Positions 1 through 7,643 of a DNA stretch of 7,643 nucleotides are shown here, piece after piece. The stretch comes from Gammaproteobacteria bacterium (GTDB lineage Bacteria > Pseudomonadota > Gammaproteobacteria > Enterobacterales > Alteromonadaceae), in the NCBI GenBank assembly GCA_023380515.1, contig JAMCRH010000211.1, forward strand, positions 1 to 7,643. The letters run 5' to 3'. The stretch's first letter is position 1, and each line of letters opens with the position of its first letter. Made by a program: the position numbers and the translations under genes. The notes beneath the pieces are model-generated. The model was not told the DNA's origin. It made no database searches and was given only the letters and a program-made list of their open reading frames with translations.

Positions 1-624
1 ATGTTGTGCGCCTTCAGGTCGAGAGCTCGGTACAATACCGCAGCCTTCAACCCAGCACCACTGCCCAAAGAAATTACGGGCATCCTGAGCAAAGCGTGAT
101 GTTCCCCAGCCTGACTCATTCGCGGCTTGAATCAGTACCAAAGTGTCCGGCACTTCATCAACACGCCGAAGTAAGGTTGCTAAAACACCTGCCATTTCTT
201 CCGCCTCAACGCGATAATGGGCAGCGAGATCTCGCAACCAACGTCGCTCTTGTCGCGCCAAATTTCCGTCACGATGATATTTATCATGTAAACGTTTAAC
301 CGTCGTTCGAAGCGTTAATATATGCGTATTCTCAGCATCAATTGCTGGAATAAGGTAGTTAAAAAAGGCGATCTTTCGTTCCGTAATATCTTGAATTGCC
401 GAGAAATCAGGTACGGTTCTTTCAGCTTGTGACACTGGGCGTTGAATCACAGGTAACTCTGTACCGCGATACTCTTCCGTCACTGTGGACTCTGGTTTCA
501 ATAGAACAAAGGGCACGATAATCGCACCGATAAAACTACCGAATAAAAGTAGCAACACGATGGTTCCGAGCAGACCACCGCTTTGCTTAGGTAATGAACG
601 TGCTTGTTGAGCGATTGCTTTCAT
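1..624 (-). CDS. bax: Bax-like membrane-anchored glucosaminidase-domain protein (3' end cut off by window)
   Basis: The frame begins at ATG 624-622 and stays open for 208 codons to the window edge, so the C-terminus is missing. A good Shine-Dalgarno GAGG (632-629) lies 4 bases before the ATG. Residues about 17-42 form one hydrophobic segment, so the protein is probably anchored in the inner membrane with the rest in the periplasm. Residues 160-200 carry the recognisable core: QAANESGWGTSRFA (166-179), FFGQWC (185-190) and GCGIVP (194-199). This is the pattern of E. coli Bax and the FlgJ/GH73-type glucosaminidase fold, in which the Glu of the ESGWG motif (here E170) is the presumed catalytic acid cleaving the peptidoglycan glycan chain. 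C190 and C195 are close together. Family membership is confident from the motifs. Actual muramidase or glucosaminidase activity and physiological role are not shown by the sequence. It follows the membrane gene at 655-1590 by about 30 bases, so the two are probably cotranscribed. Confidence 0.88.
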   Translation of the reverse strand, partial: MKAIAQQARSLPKQSGGLLGTIVLLLLFGSFIGAIIVPFVLLKPESTVTEEYRGTELPVIQRPVSQAERTVPDFSAIQDITERKIAFFNYLIPAIDAENTHILTLRTTVKRLHDKYHRDGNLARQERRWLRDLAAHYRVEAEEMAGVLATLLRRVDEVPDTLVLIQAANESGWGTSRFAQDARNFFGQWCWVEGCGIVPSSRPEGAQH

Positions 625-654
625 TAGGCCTCGTTATCTTTTGGGTTAGCGCTA

Positions 655-1590
655 TTACGCCTGGAAATTATCACGGTCGTTCTTGCGCTCAGGATCACTG
701 TCACTGTCCTGATAGTCAACTTCGTCATTGACCATATCAGCGCGACTATGTTCCGTCTCCTGCTCGTTTATGCCTTCAGCGTAGCTGTCCACAGACTTTT
801 CTGCCACGCCGAAAATTTCCGCGTAATAAAGAGCAACACCGTGACAAAACAATGGCGTCACCCAAAACAACAATGCATAGGCAGCACCGACTGCAAGCAT
901 GATCGCGACGAAGGTTCCAACACCCTCAAATGCAGCAAATGCGCTGGCTAGTAGCACAGTTGGCAATGCAATAACCAAGCTAAGAACGGTAATTGCAATA
1001 TAGAAAACGAAGAAACTCGCAATTCGGTTCTTGATAATGATGACCGAAGCGTACAGCGCATTCCCAACGCTGCATTTAGTACCTACCGCGACCATCATGG
1101 CAAAGGAAAAAATGAAACTAATCGGTAACGACAGCAGCATTGCCGTAAATTCGTTCGTGCCCGGAATTAAATACGGTAGTTGTGTCACGACGAAAATGAA
1201 CGCTGAAATACCAATAAAAGCCCAAGGCTCGTTAAGCAATGCGAACGCATCGGTTCCGCGAGTCTTTTCGCCAGTGGCATTGCGCAATGCCATCAATAAC
1301 AAGCCCGCTAATAATGGGGCCCACATAATTGAGGCAATCGCACCGAGCAAAATTTCCCCCGCAGGGCCGTCAGCGTCAATATTAAGCGCAGCCACTAAAA
1401 CGGACACTAGCATAATCGCTGCAACAAGAACGAAAAATGACCATAACGTCCCGAAACCAATGCCGGTACGTTTTTCCTTAGTCAGTTGCCACGCCGCAAA
1501 CAAAATCTTGTTTGCATCAGGTTTAACTTGACTACCAAGCCCCTGTTTCAACTCGGTATTCCAACGTGGCTGTGATGTTCCATTGTTCAT
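655..1590 (-). CDS. Polytopic inner-membrane protein of unknown function (BPSS1780-like)
   Basis: A 311-residue protein if started at ATG 1590-1588. The frame also allows a GTG at 1602 (four residues longer), but that GTG lies inside the Shine-Dalgarno AAGGTGA (1605-1599), which sits 8 bases before the ATG, so I prefer the ATG. A soluble N-terminus of about 40 residues is followed by about six hydrophobic segments (roughly residues 44-69, 80-102, 124-143, 150-171, 191-218 and 224-248). The last ends in a short [10 protein letters not shown] motif, then an acidic, polar tail of about 45 residues with many D and E. The segment pattern and the closing ALYYAEIF resemble bacterial membrane proteins annotated as the BPSS1780 family. 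That assignment is from memory of the family pattern and tentative. No catalytic residues or transport signature are visible. It is the first gene of a minus-strand pair with the Bax-like gene and diverges from rluE, so a cell-envelope role is only suggested by its neighbour. Confidence 0.85.
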   Translation of the reverse strand: MNNGTSQPRWNTELKQGLGSQVKPDANKILFAAWQLTKEKRTGIGFGTLWSFFVLVAAIMLVSVLVAALNIDADGPAGEILLGAIASIMWAPLLAGLLLMALRNATGEKTRGTDAFALLNEPWAFIGISAFIFVVTQLPYLIPGTNEFTAMLLSLPISFIFSFAMMVAVGTKCSVGNALYASVIIIKNRIASFFVFYIAITVLSLVIALPTVLLASAFAAFEGVGTFVAIMLAVGAAYALLFWVTPLFCHGVALYYAEIFGVAEKSVDSYAEGINEQETEHSRADMVNDEVDYQDSDSDPERKNDRDNFQA

Positions 1591-1625
1591 GTTAAAATTC
1601 ACCTTATTATTGATATTCTTGCTGC

Positions 1626-1655
1626 ATTATCTCTGCTCGTTGGTGAAAATGCCAG
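1626..1655 (-). promoter_or_regulatory. Candidate sigma-70 promoter for the membrane protein-bax pair
   Basis: On the minus strand, CTGGCA (1655-1650, 4 of 6 to TTGACA) is followed after 18 bases by GATAAT (1631-1626, 5 of 6 to TATAAT). It lies about 35 bases upstream of the preferred ATG at 1590. The divergent region is so short that this element overlaps the sequence where the rluE promoter must also lie. I could not find a convincing plus-strand pair there; TTGATA at 1610-1615 has no suitable -10 partner. Confidence 0.35.
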
Positions 1656-1677
1656 TCTAGAAACGAAGAGAAAACTG

Positions 1678-2346
1678 ATGCCCAAACAGCCTCCGAAAAC
1701 TCAACGGCAATCGTTACGAACCCACACTAGGTTGACGCGTTCGACACAGCAGCCCCGAAGTCAGTCGCGACCGCGTTTAAATCAGCGCCCACGACCGCAG
1801 AAACCCCGTCTCGTACTGTTCAATAAACCCATGAATGTACTCTGTCAGTTTACCGGTAATCCGGGTGAAATGACCCTCGCCGATTACATTCATATTAAAG
1901 AGGTTTATCCGGCCGGTCGTCTCGATAAAGACAGCGAAGGCCTCGTGGTTTTAACCAATGACGGACAATTGCAAGCCAAAATCTCGTCACCAAAGTTCAA
2001 ACAAGCAAAAATCTACTATGTTTTGGTTGAAGGCGAGCCAAGCAACTCGGCACTTGACCAATTACGCCAAGGTGTTGAGCTCAATGACGGTGCTGCCCTA
2101 CCCGTCGATGTCGAAGTTGTACCAGCACCAGATTGGCTTTGGCCGCGGCAGCCGCCCGTTCGAGTGCGCCAAACGATCACAGACACTTGGTTAAAACTGA
2201 CGTTACGTGAGGGGCGAAATCGTCAAGTTCGACGGATGACCGCGGCAATAGGTTACCCGACCTTACGGCTCATTCGTTACCAAGTCGGCGACTGGACGAT
2301 TGATGAACTCGCAAATGGTGAATACCGTGAGATTGAACTCGCCTAA
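1678..2346 (+). CDS. rluE: 23S rRNA pseudouridine(2457) synthase RluE
   Basis: A 222-residue protein of the RsuA/RluB/RluE pseudouridine synthase family, which converts a specific uridine to pseudouridine. E. coli RluE acts on U2457 of 23S rRNA. The first 42 residues are a low-complexity basic tail rich in Arg, Gln, Pro and Thr, as in E. coli RluE, probably an RNA-contacting extension. The catalytic domain starts at PRLVLFNKP (43-51) and contains [17 protein letters not shown] (80-96), whose Asp83 is the expected catalytic residue. Further conserved blocks are KIYYVLVEG (111-119), WLWPRQPP (153-160) and [12 protein letters not shown] (176-187). The WLWPR and [10 protein letters not shown] stretches favour RluE over RsuA or RluB, and there is no N-terminal S4 domain, again as in RluE. 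The ATG at 1678 is preceded only by a weak purine-rich GAAGAG. The next gene is mnmA after 107 bases; E. coli has nudJ in that position. Confidence 0.93.
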   Translation: MPKQPPKTQRQSLRTHTRLTRSTQQPRSQSRPRLNQRPRPQKPRLVLFNKPMNVLCQFTGNPGEMTLADYIHIKEVYPAGRLDKDSEGLVVLTNDGQLQAKISSPKFKQAKIYYVLVEGEPSNSALDQLRQGVELNDGAALPVDVEVVPAPDWLWPRQPPVRVRQTITDTWLKLTLREGRNRQVRRMTAAIGYPTLRLIRYQVGDWTIDELANGEYREIELA

Positions 2347-2404
2347 CGCTGAGCAACAATGCCTGATTTGGCTGGGTTTTTACTAGGCAAAGCAGCGGAA
2401 AAAA

Positions 2405-2413
2405 TGCTAAAAT
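2405..2413 (+). promoter_or_regulatory. Candidate extended -10 promoter for the mnmA-hflD-purB-roxA operon
   Basis: TGCTAAAAT (2405-2413) reads as an extended -10 element, TGn followed by TAAAAT (5 of 6 to TATAAT). No good -35 lies 16-18 bases upstream, which is tolerated when TGn is present. Transcription would start near 2420, giving a leader of about 33 bases before the GTG at 2454. It lies in the only sizeable gap of the plus-strand run, and I see no convincing terminator after rluE, so readthrough from rluE is also possible. Confidence 0.45.
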
Positions 2414-2453
2414 TCGCCGCCATGAATAGAGTTAGAAAGCGAGTTGTAAAAGC

Positions 2454-3581
2454 GTGAATAGTGAAACTTCGAATCAGCAAAAACGAGTGATCGTCGGTAT
2501 GTCCGGCGGCGTTGACTCGTCTGTCTCTGCCTATTTGTTAATTCAACAAGGTTACCAAGTTGAAGGCCTGTTCATGAAGAACTGGGAAGAAGACGATACT
2601 GACGAATATTGCGCTGCCGCAACTGATCTTGCCGATGCTGAAAAGGTCTGTGCGACTTTAGGTATCCCGCTACACACCGTCAATTTTGCTGCTGAGTACT
2701 GGGACAACGTCTTCGAGCACTTCTTAACGGAGTATCGCGCCGGACGCACACCGAACCCAGACATCATGTGTAACAAAGAAATTAAATTTAAAGCATTTCT
2801 TGAGTTCGCTGCGGAAGCACTTGGTGCCGACTATATTGCCACTGGGCACTACTGCCGCCGTCAATTCCATGACGGTAAATGGCAGCTGTTGCGCGGTCTC
2901 GACAATAATAAAGACCAAAGCTATTTCCTATACACATTAAGCCATGAGCACATTGCGCAAACCCTATTTCCAGTCGGTGATATTGAGAAGCCAGAGGTTC
3001 GCCGCATTGCTGAAGAGCAAGGTTTAGTTACAGCTGGGAAAAAAGATTCCACCGGTATTTGCTTTATTGGGGAACGTAAATTCAAAGACTTCTTACAGCA
3101 GTATTTGCCCGCACAGCCCGGCGATATTGTAACGGTTGATGGCGCTGTCATCGGTCAGCACGAAGGTTTGATGTATCACACCATTGGTCAGCGTAAAGGC
3201 TTGTATATTGGTGGTTTAGCCAATGCTGGTGACGATCCATGGTATGTCGTTGATAAAAACGTCGATACCAATCAGTTAATTGTGGCCCAAGGCAAACAGC
3301 ACCCACGATTATTCTCCAATGGCTTAATCGCTGGACAATTGCACTGGGTCAATCGCGAACAACCACAACAGGCCTTCCGTTGTGCGGTTAAAACCCGTTA
3401 TCGCCAAGAAGATATCCCCTGTTTGGTCAAACCATTAGAAAATGGTCAAATCGAAGTCATGTTTGACGAACCGGTCGCAGCTGTAACGCCAGGCCAGTCG
3501 GCAGTCTTCTACGCTGGCGACGTCTGTTTAGGTGGTGGAATTATCGAGCAACGCTTGACCGACTTTGAGGTAGCACTGTGA
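2454..3581 (+). CDS. mnmA: tRNA-specific 2-thiouridylase MnmA
   Basis: MnmA thiolates U34 at the wobble position of tRNA-Lys, -Glu and -Gln in the cytoplasm, adenylating the base with ATP and accepting sulfur from the TusE relay. The 375 residues are close to the E. coli length of 368. The N-terminal PP-loop ATP-binding motif is GMSGGVDSS (15-23). The two catalytic cysteines are expected at C106, in [12 protein letters not shown], and C203, in [12 protein letters not shown] (130-133) and [10 protein letters not shown] (153-162) belong to the tRNA/ATP-binding core. The C-terminal barrel ends with TPGQSAVFY and CLGGGII. The start is GTG 2454: the frame is blocked upstream by a TAG at 2433-2435, and starting at the next GTG (2487) would leave only four residues before the P-loop motif. 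The Shine-Dalgarno is weak (GCGAG about 10 bases before). The stop overlaps the hflD start by 4 bases. Confidence 0.97.
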   Translation: MNSETSNQQKRVIVGMSGGVDSSVSAYLLIQQGYQVEGLFMKNWEEDDTDEYCAAATDLADAEKVCATLGIPLHTVNFAAEYWDNVFEHFLTEYRAGRTPNPDIMCNKEIKFKAFLEFAAEALGADYIATGHYCRRQFHDGKWQLLRGLDNNKDQSYFLYTLSHEHIAQTLFPVGDIEKPEVRRIAEEQGLVTAGKKDSTGICFIGERKFKDFLQQYLPAQPGDIVTVDGAVIGQHEGLMYHTIGQRKGLYIGGLANAGDDPWYVVDKNVDTNQLIVAQGKQHPRLFSNGLIAGQLHWVNREQPQQAFRCAVKTRYRQEDIPCLVKPLENGQIEVMFDEPVAAVTPGQSAVFYAGDVCLGGGIIEQRLTDFEVAL

Positions 3582-4204
3582 CCACATTTACCGTTTGGGA
3601 AGAACGGATGATCGCTCTGGGCGGTGTATGTTTAGCTGCAGTTTGTGCTCAACAGCTCGCTCGGCGCGGCGAAATTCAGCCAATTGAACACTCGGACGTC
3701 ATGGTTCACGCATTACTCGAAATGAACCCAACAAACACTGAGGCCGTGTTTGGTGACATCTCTGTCTTGAAACCAGCGTTGCGTCTGTTGCGCGCACAAC
3801 TGAGTGGCGAAGGCGCCAAAGACGTCGAACAAACTCGTTATGTCGTTGGGATGCTTGCCCTAGAACGCCGACTCATGCGTAACTCTGCGGCACTTGAACA
3901 ACTCGGTCGTGGGTTACAGCAGATTAATCGCCAGCAAAACGAATTCGATTTTGAGCCGCACCTCATTATTGAGAACGCTGGCAAACTCTATATGGACGCG
4001 ATCAGCCCGCTTGGCCCACGTATTCAAATTAGTGGTAAACCTGAACACCTGAAACAAGCCCATATCCAATTTCATATTCGCACGATGTTGTTGGCCGGTA
4101 TTCGTTGTGCCGTGCTGTGGCGACAGCTTGGCGGTAAACGACGCCAGGTTATTTTTAGTCGTCAGCGCATGATGGCCGCGATTGAGTCTCTATTAAAACG
4201 GTAA
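3578..4204 (+). CDS. hflD: High-frequency lysogenization protein HflD homolog
   Basis: A 208-residue, mostly helical protein without a signal peptide or clear membrane segment. E. coli HflD (213 residues) is a peripheral inner-membrane protein known for binding phage lambda CII and lowering lysogeny. Its own cellular role is not settled. Recognisable blocks are [14 protein letters not shown] (46-59), LALERRLM (93-100), [12 protein letters not shown] (142-153), [18 protein letters not shown] (169-186) and FSR (193-195). The start is the GTG at 3578, which shares bases 3578-3581 with the mnmA stop (GTGA), a typical translational-coupling junction. The next in-frame ATG (codon 11) would remove part of the conserved N-terminal helix, so GTG is preferred. 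Position between mnmA and purB matches E. coli exactly, which supports the assignment. Confidence 0.95.
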   Translation: MTTFTVWEERMIALGGVCLAAVCAQQLARRGEIQPIEHSDVMVHALLEMNPTNTEAVFGDISVLKPALRLLRAQLSGEGAKDVEQTRYVVGMLALERRLMRNSAALEQLGRGLQQINRQQNEFDFEPHLIIENAGKLYMDAISPLGPRIQISGKPEHLKQAHIQFHIRTMLLAGIRCAVLWRQLGGKRRQVIFSRQRMMAAIESLLKR

Positions 4205-5671
<1,467 letters not shown>

Positions 5672-5688
5672 TTCGAACCGGAGCCCTC

Positions 5689-6924
5689 ATGACGAATCTC
5701 GATTACGTGCTCAACCATTTTGCATTTAATTCGGTTGAGTTTTTACGTGATTATTGGCAGCAAAAGCCTTGCGTGATTCGTCAGGGCTTCATTGATTTCC
5801 AAGATCCGATCAGTCCTGAAGAGCTGGCTGGTTTAGCACTTGAGCCAGGCGTCGACTCTCGGGTAGTCAGTCAACGAGCGGACAGCGAAAACCCGCAAAA
5901 TGCCCCTGTTTGGGACTTGCAACATGGTCCAATTGAAGACTTTAGTCAGTTTGGCGACGAAGGTTGGAGCTTGTTAGTACAAGCGGTCAATGAACATTAC
6001 CCGCCTGCCCAAGAACTCCTAAGGGCGTTTCGTTTCCTGCCGGACTGGCGCGTGGATGACCTCATGGTGAGCTATTCAACGGCGAATGGTGGCGTAGGCG
6101 CCCACCTTGATCAGTATGACGTATTTATTGTCCAAGGCATGGGCAAACGCCTCTGGCAAGTCGGTCCACGTGCTGACTACGAAGAGGTTTGCCCTCACCC
6201 AGAACTCAAACAAATTCGTGGCTTTGTCGCCAACTTAGAAGCCGAATTAGAACCCGGAGATATTCTCTATATTCCAGCAGGATTTCCTCATGCTGGTTTC
6301 AGTTTAGAGCCGGCTTTGAACTATTCAGTTGGCCTGCGAGCACCAAGCCAAGCTGAGTTACTCTCAGCTGTTGCCGACGAGGCACTTGACCAAAACAAGC
6401 TGCAAGAACGTTTTCGTGATCGGGTATCTGATATACTGAATCCTGAACAAACAGAACTCAATGGCGATGACCCGTGGTTTATTTCTGATGCTGTTATCGA
6501 CAACTTCAAAAAACTGATGATCGATGCCTTTAATGACGATCAGCAAATCAAGCGAGCTATCGTGAACTTACTGTCACGCAACCCTCGCCCACCGCTACCT
6601 GAATGGCCGCAGCAACCGTATAGCGAAAGCGCTCTCAGCTACAGTTTAGAGCGTTACGATATTTTGCTGAAAGCGGTTGGTGTTCGCATGGTAAGTACCC
6701 TTCTTGACGGCAAACACTATGCGATTGTGCAAAACAACTGGTACGAAATCGAGGACGAGGATGCGGAAGCCCTCTTCGTCCTGTTATTGGAAATGACCGA
6801 CTTTATCGCACTGAATGATATAAAACCGTACCTCGACTCGAGCCAAGCCCGCCAACTTCTGGTAGGTCTATTGAATGAGGGCTTATTTTTGTTGGACCAC
6901 GATACTGACGATTCTGCCAGCTAA
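5689..6924 (+). CDS. roxA: Ribosomal protein uL16 arginine 3-hydroxylase RoxA (YcfD)
   Basis: An Fe(II)- and 2-oxoglutarate-dependent JmjC-fold oxygenase. The E. coli family member hydroxylates Arg81 of ribosomal protein L16 near the peptidyl-transferase centre. The 411 residues are longer than E. coli YcfD (373). The N-terminal part has FLRDYWQQKPCVIRQGF (18-34) and DPISPEELAGLA (39-50). The cupin core carries the iron triad: H139 and D141 in GAHLDQYDVF, and H201 in IPAGFPHAGF. R154 in GKRLWQVG aligns with the 2-oxoglutarate-binding Arg of the E. coli enzyme. ELEPGDILYIP (186-196) and LNYSVGLRAP (210-219) are further family blocks. The C-terminal half should form the dimerisation and winged-helix regions and ends in an acidic tail. 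GGAG (5680-5683) sits 5 bases before the ATG, and purB ends 17 bases upstream, so it is the last gene of the operon. All catalytic residues are present. Confidence 0.95.
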   Translation: MTNLDYVLNHFAFNSVEFLRDYWQQKPCVIRQGFIDFQDPISPEELAGLALEPGVDSRVVSQRADSENPQNAPVWDLQHGPIEDFSQFGDEGWSLLVQAVNEHYPPAQELLRAFRFLPDWRVDDLMVSYSTANGGVGAHLDQYDVFIVQGMGKRLWQVGPRADYEEVCPHPELKQIRGFVANLEAELEPGDILYIPAGFPHAGFSLEPALNYSVGLRAPSQAELLSAVADEALDQNKLQERFRDRVSDILNPEQTELNGDDPWFISDAVIDNFKKLMIDAFNDDQQIKRAIVNLLSRNPRPPLPEWPQQPYSESALSYSLERYDILLKAVGVRMVSTLLDGKHYAIVQNNWYEIEDEDAEALFVLLLEMTDFIALNDIKPYLDSSQARQLLVGLLNEGLFLLDHDTDDSAS

Positions 6925-6948
6925 CGAGTGTGCCCTAAGACAGAAACG

Positions 6949-6974
6949 AAAAAGGAGCTTGGGAGCTCCTTTTT
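6949..6974. terminator. Bidirectional rho-independent terminator between roxA and the DUF4826-like gene
   Basis: A perfect 11-bp stem (6949-6959 with 6964-6974) encloses a four-base TGGG loop. Its GC-rich part is GGAGCT/AGCTCC, extended by five A-T pairs that supply a T run at the 3' side on either strand. It lies 24 bases after the roxA stop and about 34 bases after the stop of the convergent minus-strand gene, so it can serve both. Confidence 0.9.
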
Positions 6975-7008
6975 ATTGCTTCAAAGATTCGGTGAAAGCT
7001 ATTTGCTT

Positions 7009-7437
7009 TTAAAATTCCTGATCAACCCACAGGTCTTCCCGTTCGACGATGTCATAACAGGCTTCAGCATGGTTAATCAGTAACTGCGCGAATTTTTGTT
7101 GCGTCTCATCTGCGTTCGCATCGTTGAGAATGTTGTCTGCACGCAGCTGCCACCGCAGTGAAAAGTGACGTAACGCGTCGCGAGCTGTTTCAGCAACACC
7201 TGCATCAACGTAATCTGACGGACAGACGCCGTTAATCGCCCAAACTTTGTCGGTTGAACCCCGTAAGGTAAATTTCCAAATTGCCAAATGTGGAATTAGA
7301 TACCGACACTCTTTGGTGAGTACTTTGTCGGTTAATAAGCCTTTTTCAACTAGATAACCATTTGCCTTTTGAAAATGTTCCCGGACCCAGGTTGCTTGTT
7401 CTGCATTCGCTTGTGCTTGTTCTTGTTCGTTACTCAT
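7009..7437 (-). CDS. Small soluble protein of unknown function, DUF4826-like
   Basis: A 142-residue protein starting at ATG 7437-7435. A modest Shine-Dalgarno (GAG within GTGAGAT) lies about 6 bases upstream. It has no signal peptide or membrane segment and is rich in Glu, Gln, Asp and Ala, with an N-terminal 12-residue Q/E/A tail. Motif-like stretches are WVREHFQKANGYLVEKG (17-33), YLIPHLAIWKF (46-56), SDYVDAGVAETARDALRHFSLRWQL (74-98), FAQLLINHAEACYDIVE (116-132) and a C-terminal LWVDQ. These fit my memory of the DUF4826 family found in Alteromonadales-type bacteria. I could not verify this, and the family has no assigned biochemical role. The predicted fold is mixed, with helices at both ends and a likely strand pair around WKFTLRG and KVWAING. 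It is convergent to roxA and transcribed alone in this window, so context gives no functional hint. Confidence 0.85.
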   Translation of the reverse strand: MSNEQEQAQANAEQATWVREHFQKANGYLVEKGLLTDKVLTKECRYLIPHLAIWKFTLRGSTDKVWAINGVCPSDYVDAGVAETARDALRHFSLRWQLRADNILNDANADETQQKFAQLLINHAEACYDIVEREDLWVDQEF

Positions 7438-7537
7438 GGTTATCTCACTACAACTTAGATTTAATACTGTGTTTCATTATTTGCTAGCTGTCTTTTTATC
7501 CACTCCTTCACATCAAAATAACGATGAAATTGGAGCC

Positions 7538-7546
7538 TTTATATCA
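7538..7546 (-). promoter_or_regulatory. Candidate extended -10 promoter for the DUF4826-like gene
   Basis: On the minus strand the sequence TGATATAAA (7546-7538) is an extended -10 (TGn plus TATAAA, 5 of 6), about 100 bases before the ATG at 7437. No good -35 lies at 17 bases. Transcription would start near 7530, leaving a leader of about 90 bases that is AT-rich and without a strong hairpin. Low confidence. Confidence 0.3.
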
Positions 7547-7642
7547 GGGCGAATAATGAACCGCTTTGCCCCATATTAGCAGGCTTCCGTCGGCGAGAAA
7601 ACTACTCCCAGTACATTTCTTAACGTCTCTGCAACAAACTGG
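7544..7642 (-). other. Unassigned minus-strand open frame entering from the right edge (possible gene end or repeat)
   Basis: The last 206 bases (7438-7643) contain no complete gene on either strand. On the minus strand, one frame is open from the window edge for 32 codons to a TGA at 7546-7544, ending GSLLIWGKAVHYSP. A second minus frame is open to 7576, and the third contains a short MGQSGSLFALI reading. I cannot decide whether this is the tail of a real gene, a fragment, or a non-coding repeat. The stretch also has imperfect pairing ATAT-GGGC (7541-7550) with GCCC-ATAT (7568-7576). The GC content here is higher than in the AT-rich leader that follows at 7438-7540. Confidence 0.25.
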
Positions 7643-7643
7643 A

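Noticed and set aside
6..299. Plus-strand 97-residue open frame
   Set aside because: It lies antisense to the Bax-like coding sequence, whose reverse frame carries clear family motifs; composition is not protein-like.
1031..1531. Plus-strand 166-residue open frame
   Set aside because: It is the mirror of the hydrophobic membrane gene on the minus strand; long antisense frames are common opposite such sequence, and no ribosome site precedes it.
1591..1602. GTG start adding four residues to the membrane protein
   Set aside because: The GTG overlaps the Shine-Dalgarno AAGGTGA that serves the ATG at 1590.
2347..2400. Terminator after rluE
   Set aside because: The best pairing (TGCCT with AGGCA) has a 20-base loop and no T run after it.
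2347..2453. Remnant of nudJ between rluE and mnmA
   Set aside because: Only 107 bases with no readable Nudix motif, so it is simply an intergenic spacer.
7544..7643. Manganese-type (yybP-ykoY) riboswitch suggested by a GGGAGTAG string on the minus strand
   Set aside because: The remaining conserved elements of that riboswitch are not recognisable and the downstream gene is not an Mn transporter or TerC-type protein.

Overview
The window looks like ordinary chromosomal DNA from a marine gammaproteobacterium of the Alteromonadales type, with Idiomarinaceae (Idiomarina or a relative) as my best guess. Base composition is moderate. The housekeeping proteins read as clear but diverged relatives of the Escherichia coli ones, and the gene order rluE - mnmA - hflD - purB - roxA matches the E. 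coli block around purB. The genus assignment is inference.

Left part, minus strand (1-1590): a two-gene unit. The first gene is a six-segment inner-membrane protein of unknown function, resembling the BPSS1780-type membrane family. About 30 bases after it comes a Bax-like protein, a membrane-anchored glucosaminidase-fold protein, whose 3' end is cut by the window's left edge. A 75-87 base divergent intergenic region separates this unit from the plus-strand genes.

Centre, plus strand (1678-6924): rluE (23S rRNA pseudouridine synthase), then after 107 bases with a candidate extended -10 promoter a compact run of mnmA (tRNA 2-thiouridylase, GTG start), hflD (GTG start, overlapping mnmA by 4 bases), purB (adenylosuccinate lyase) and roxA/ycfD (ribosomal protein uL16 arginine hydroxylase). 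Compared with E. coli, nudJ is absent between rluE and mnmA, and phoPQ is absent between purB and roxA. Three of the five genes modify the translation apparatus (23S rRNA, tRNA, uL16). purB supplies purine nucleotides, and HflD is a small membrane-associated helical protein of unclear physiological role.

Right part: a strong symmetric hairpin flanked by A and T runs ends the plus-strand operon and probably also the convergent minus-strand gene at 7009-7437, a small soluble DUF4826-like protein of unknown function. The last 206 bases hold no complete gene. They contain a candidate promoter for the small gene and a short minus-strand open frame running in from beyond the edge, which I cannot assign.

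I see no CRISPR array, insertion sequence, tRNA or rRNA, phage gene or defence system. Nothing here amounts to a clearly new biological system. The items most worth a second look are the purB leader with two mutually exclusive stems, the unassigned right-edge sequence and the two uncharacterised genes.
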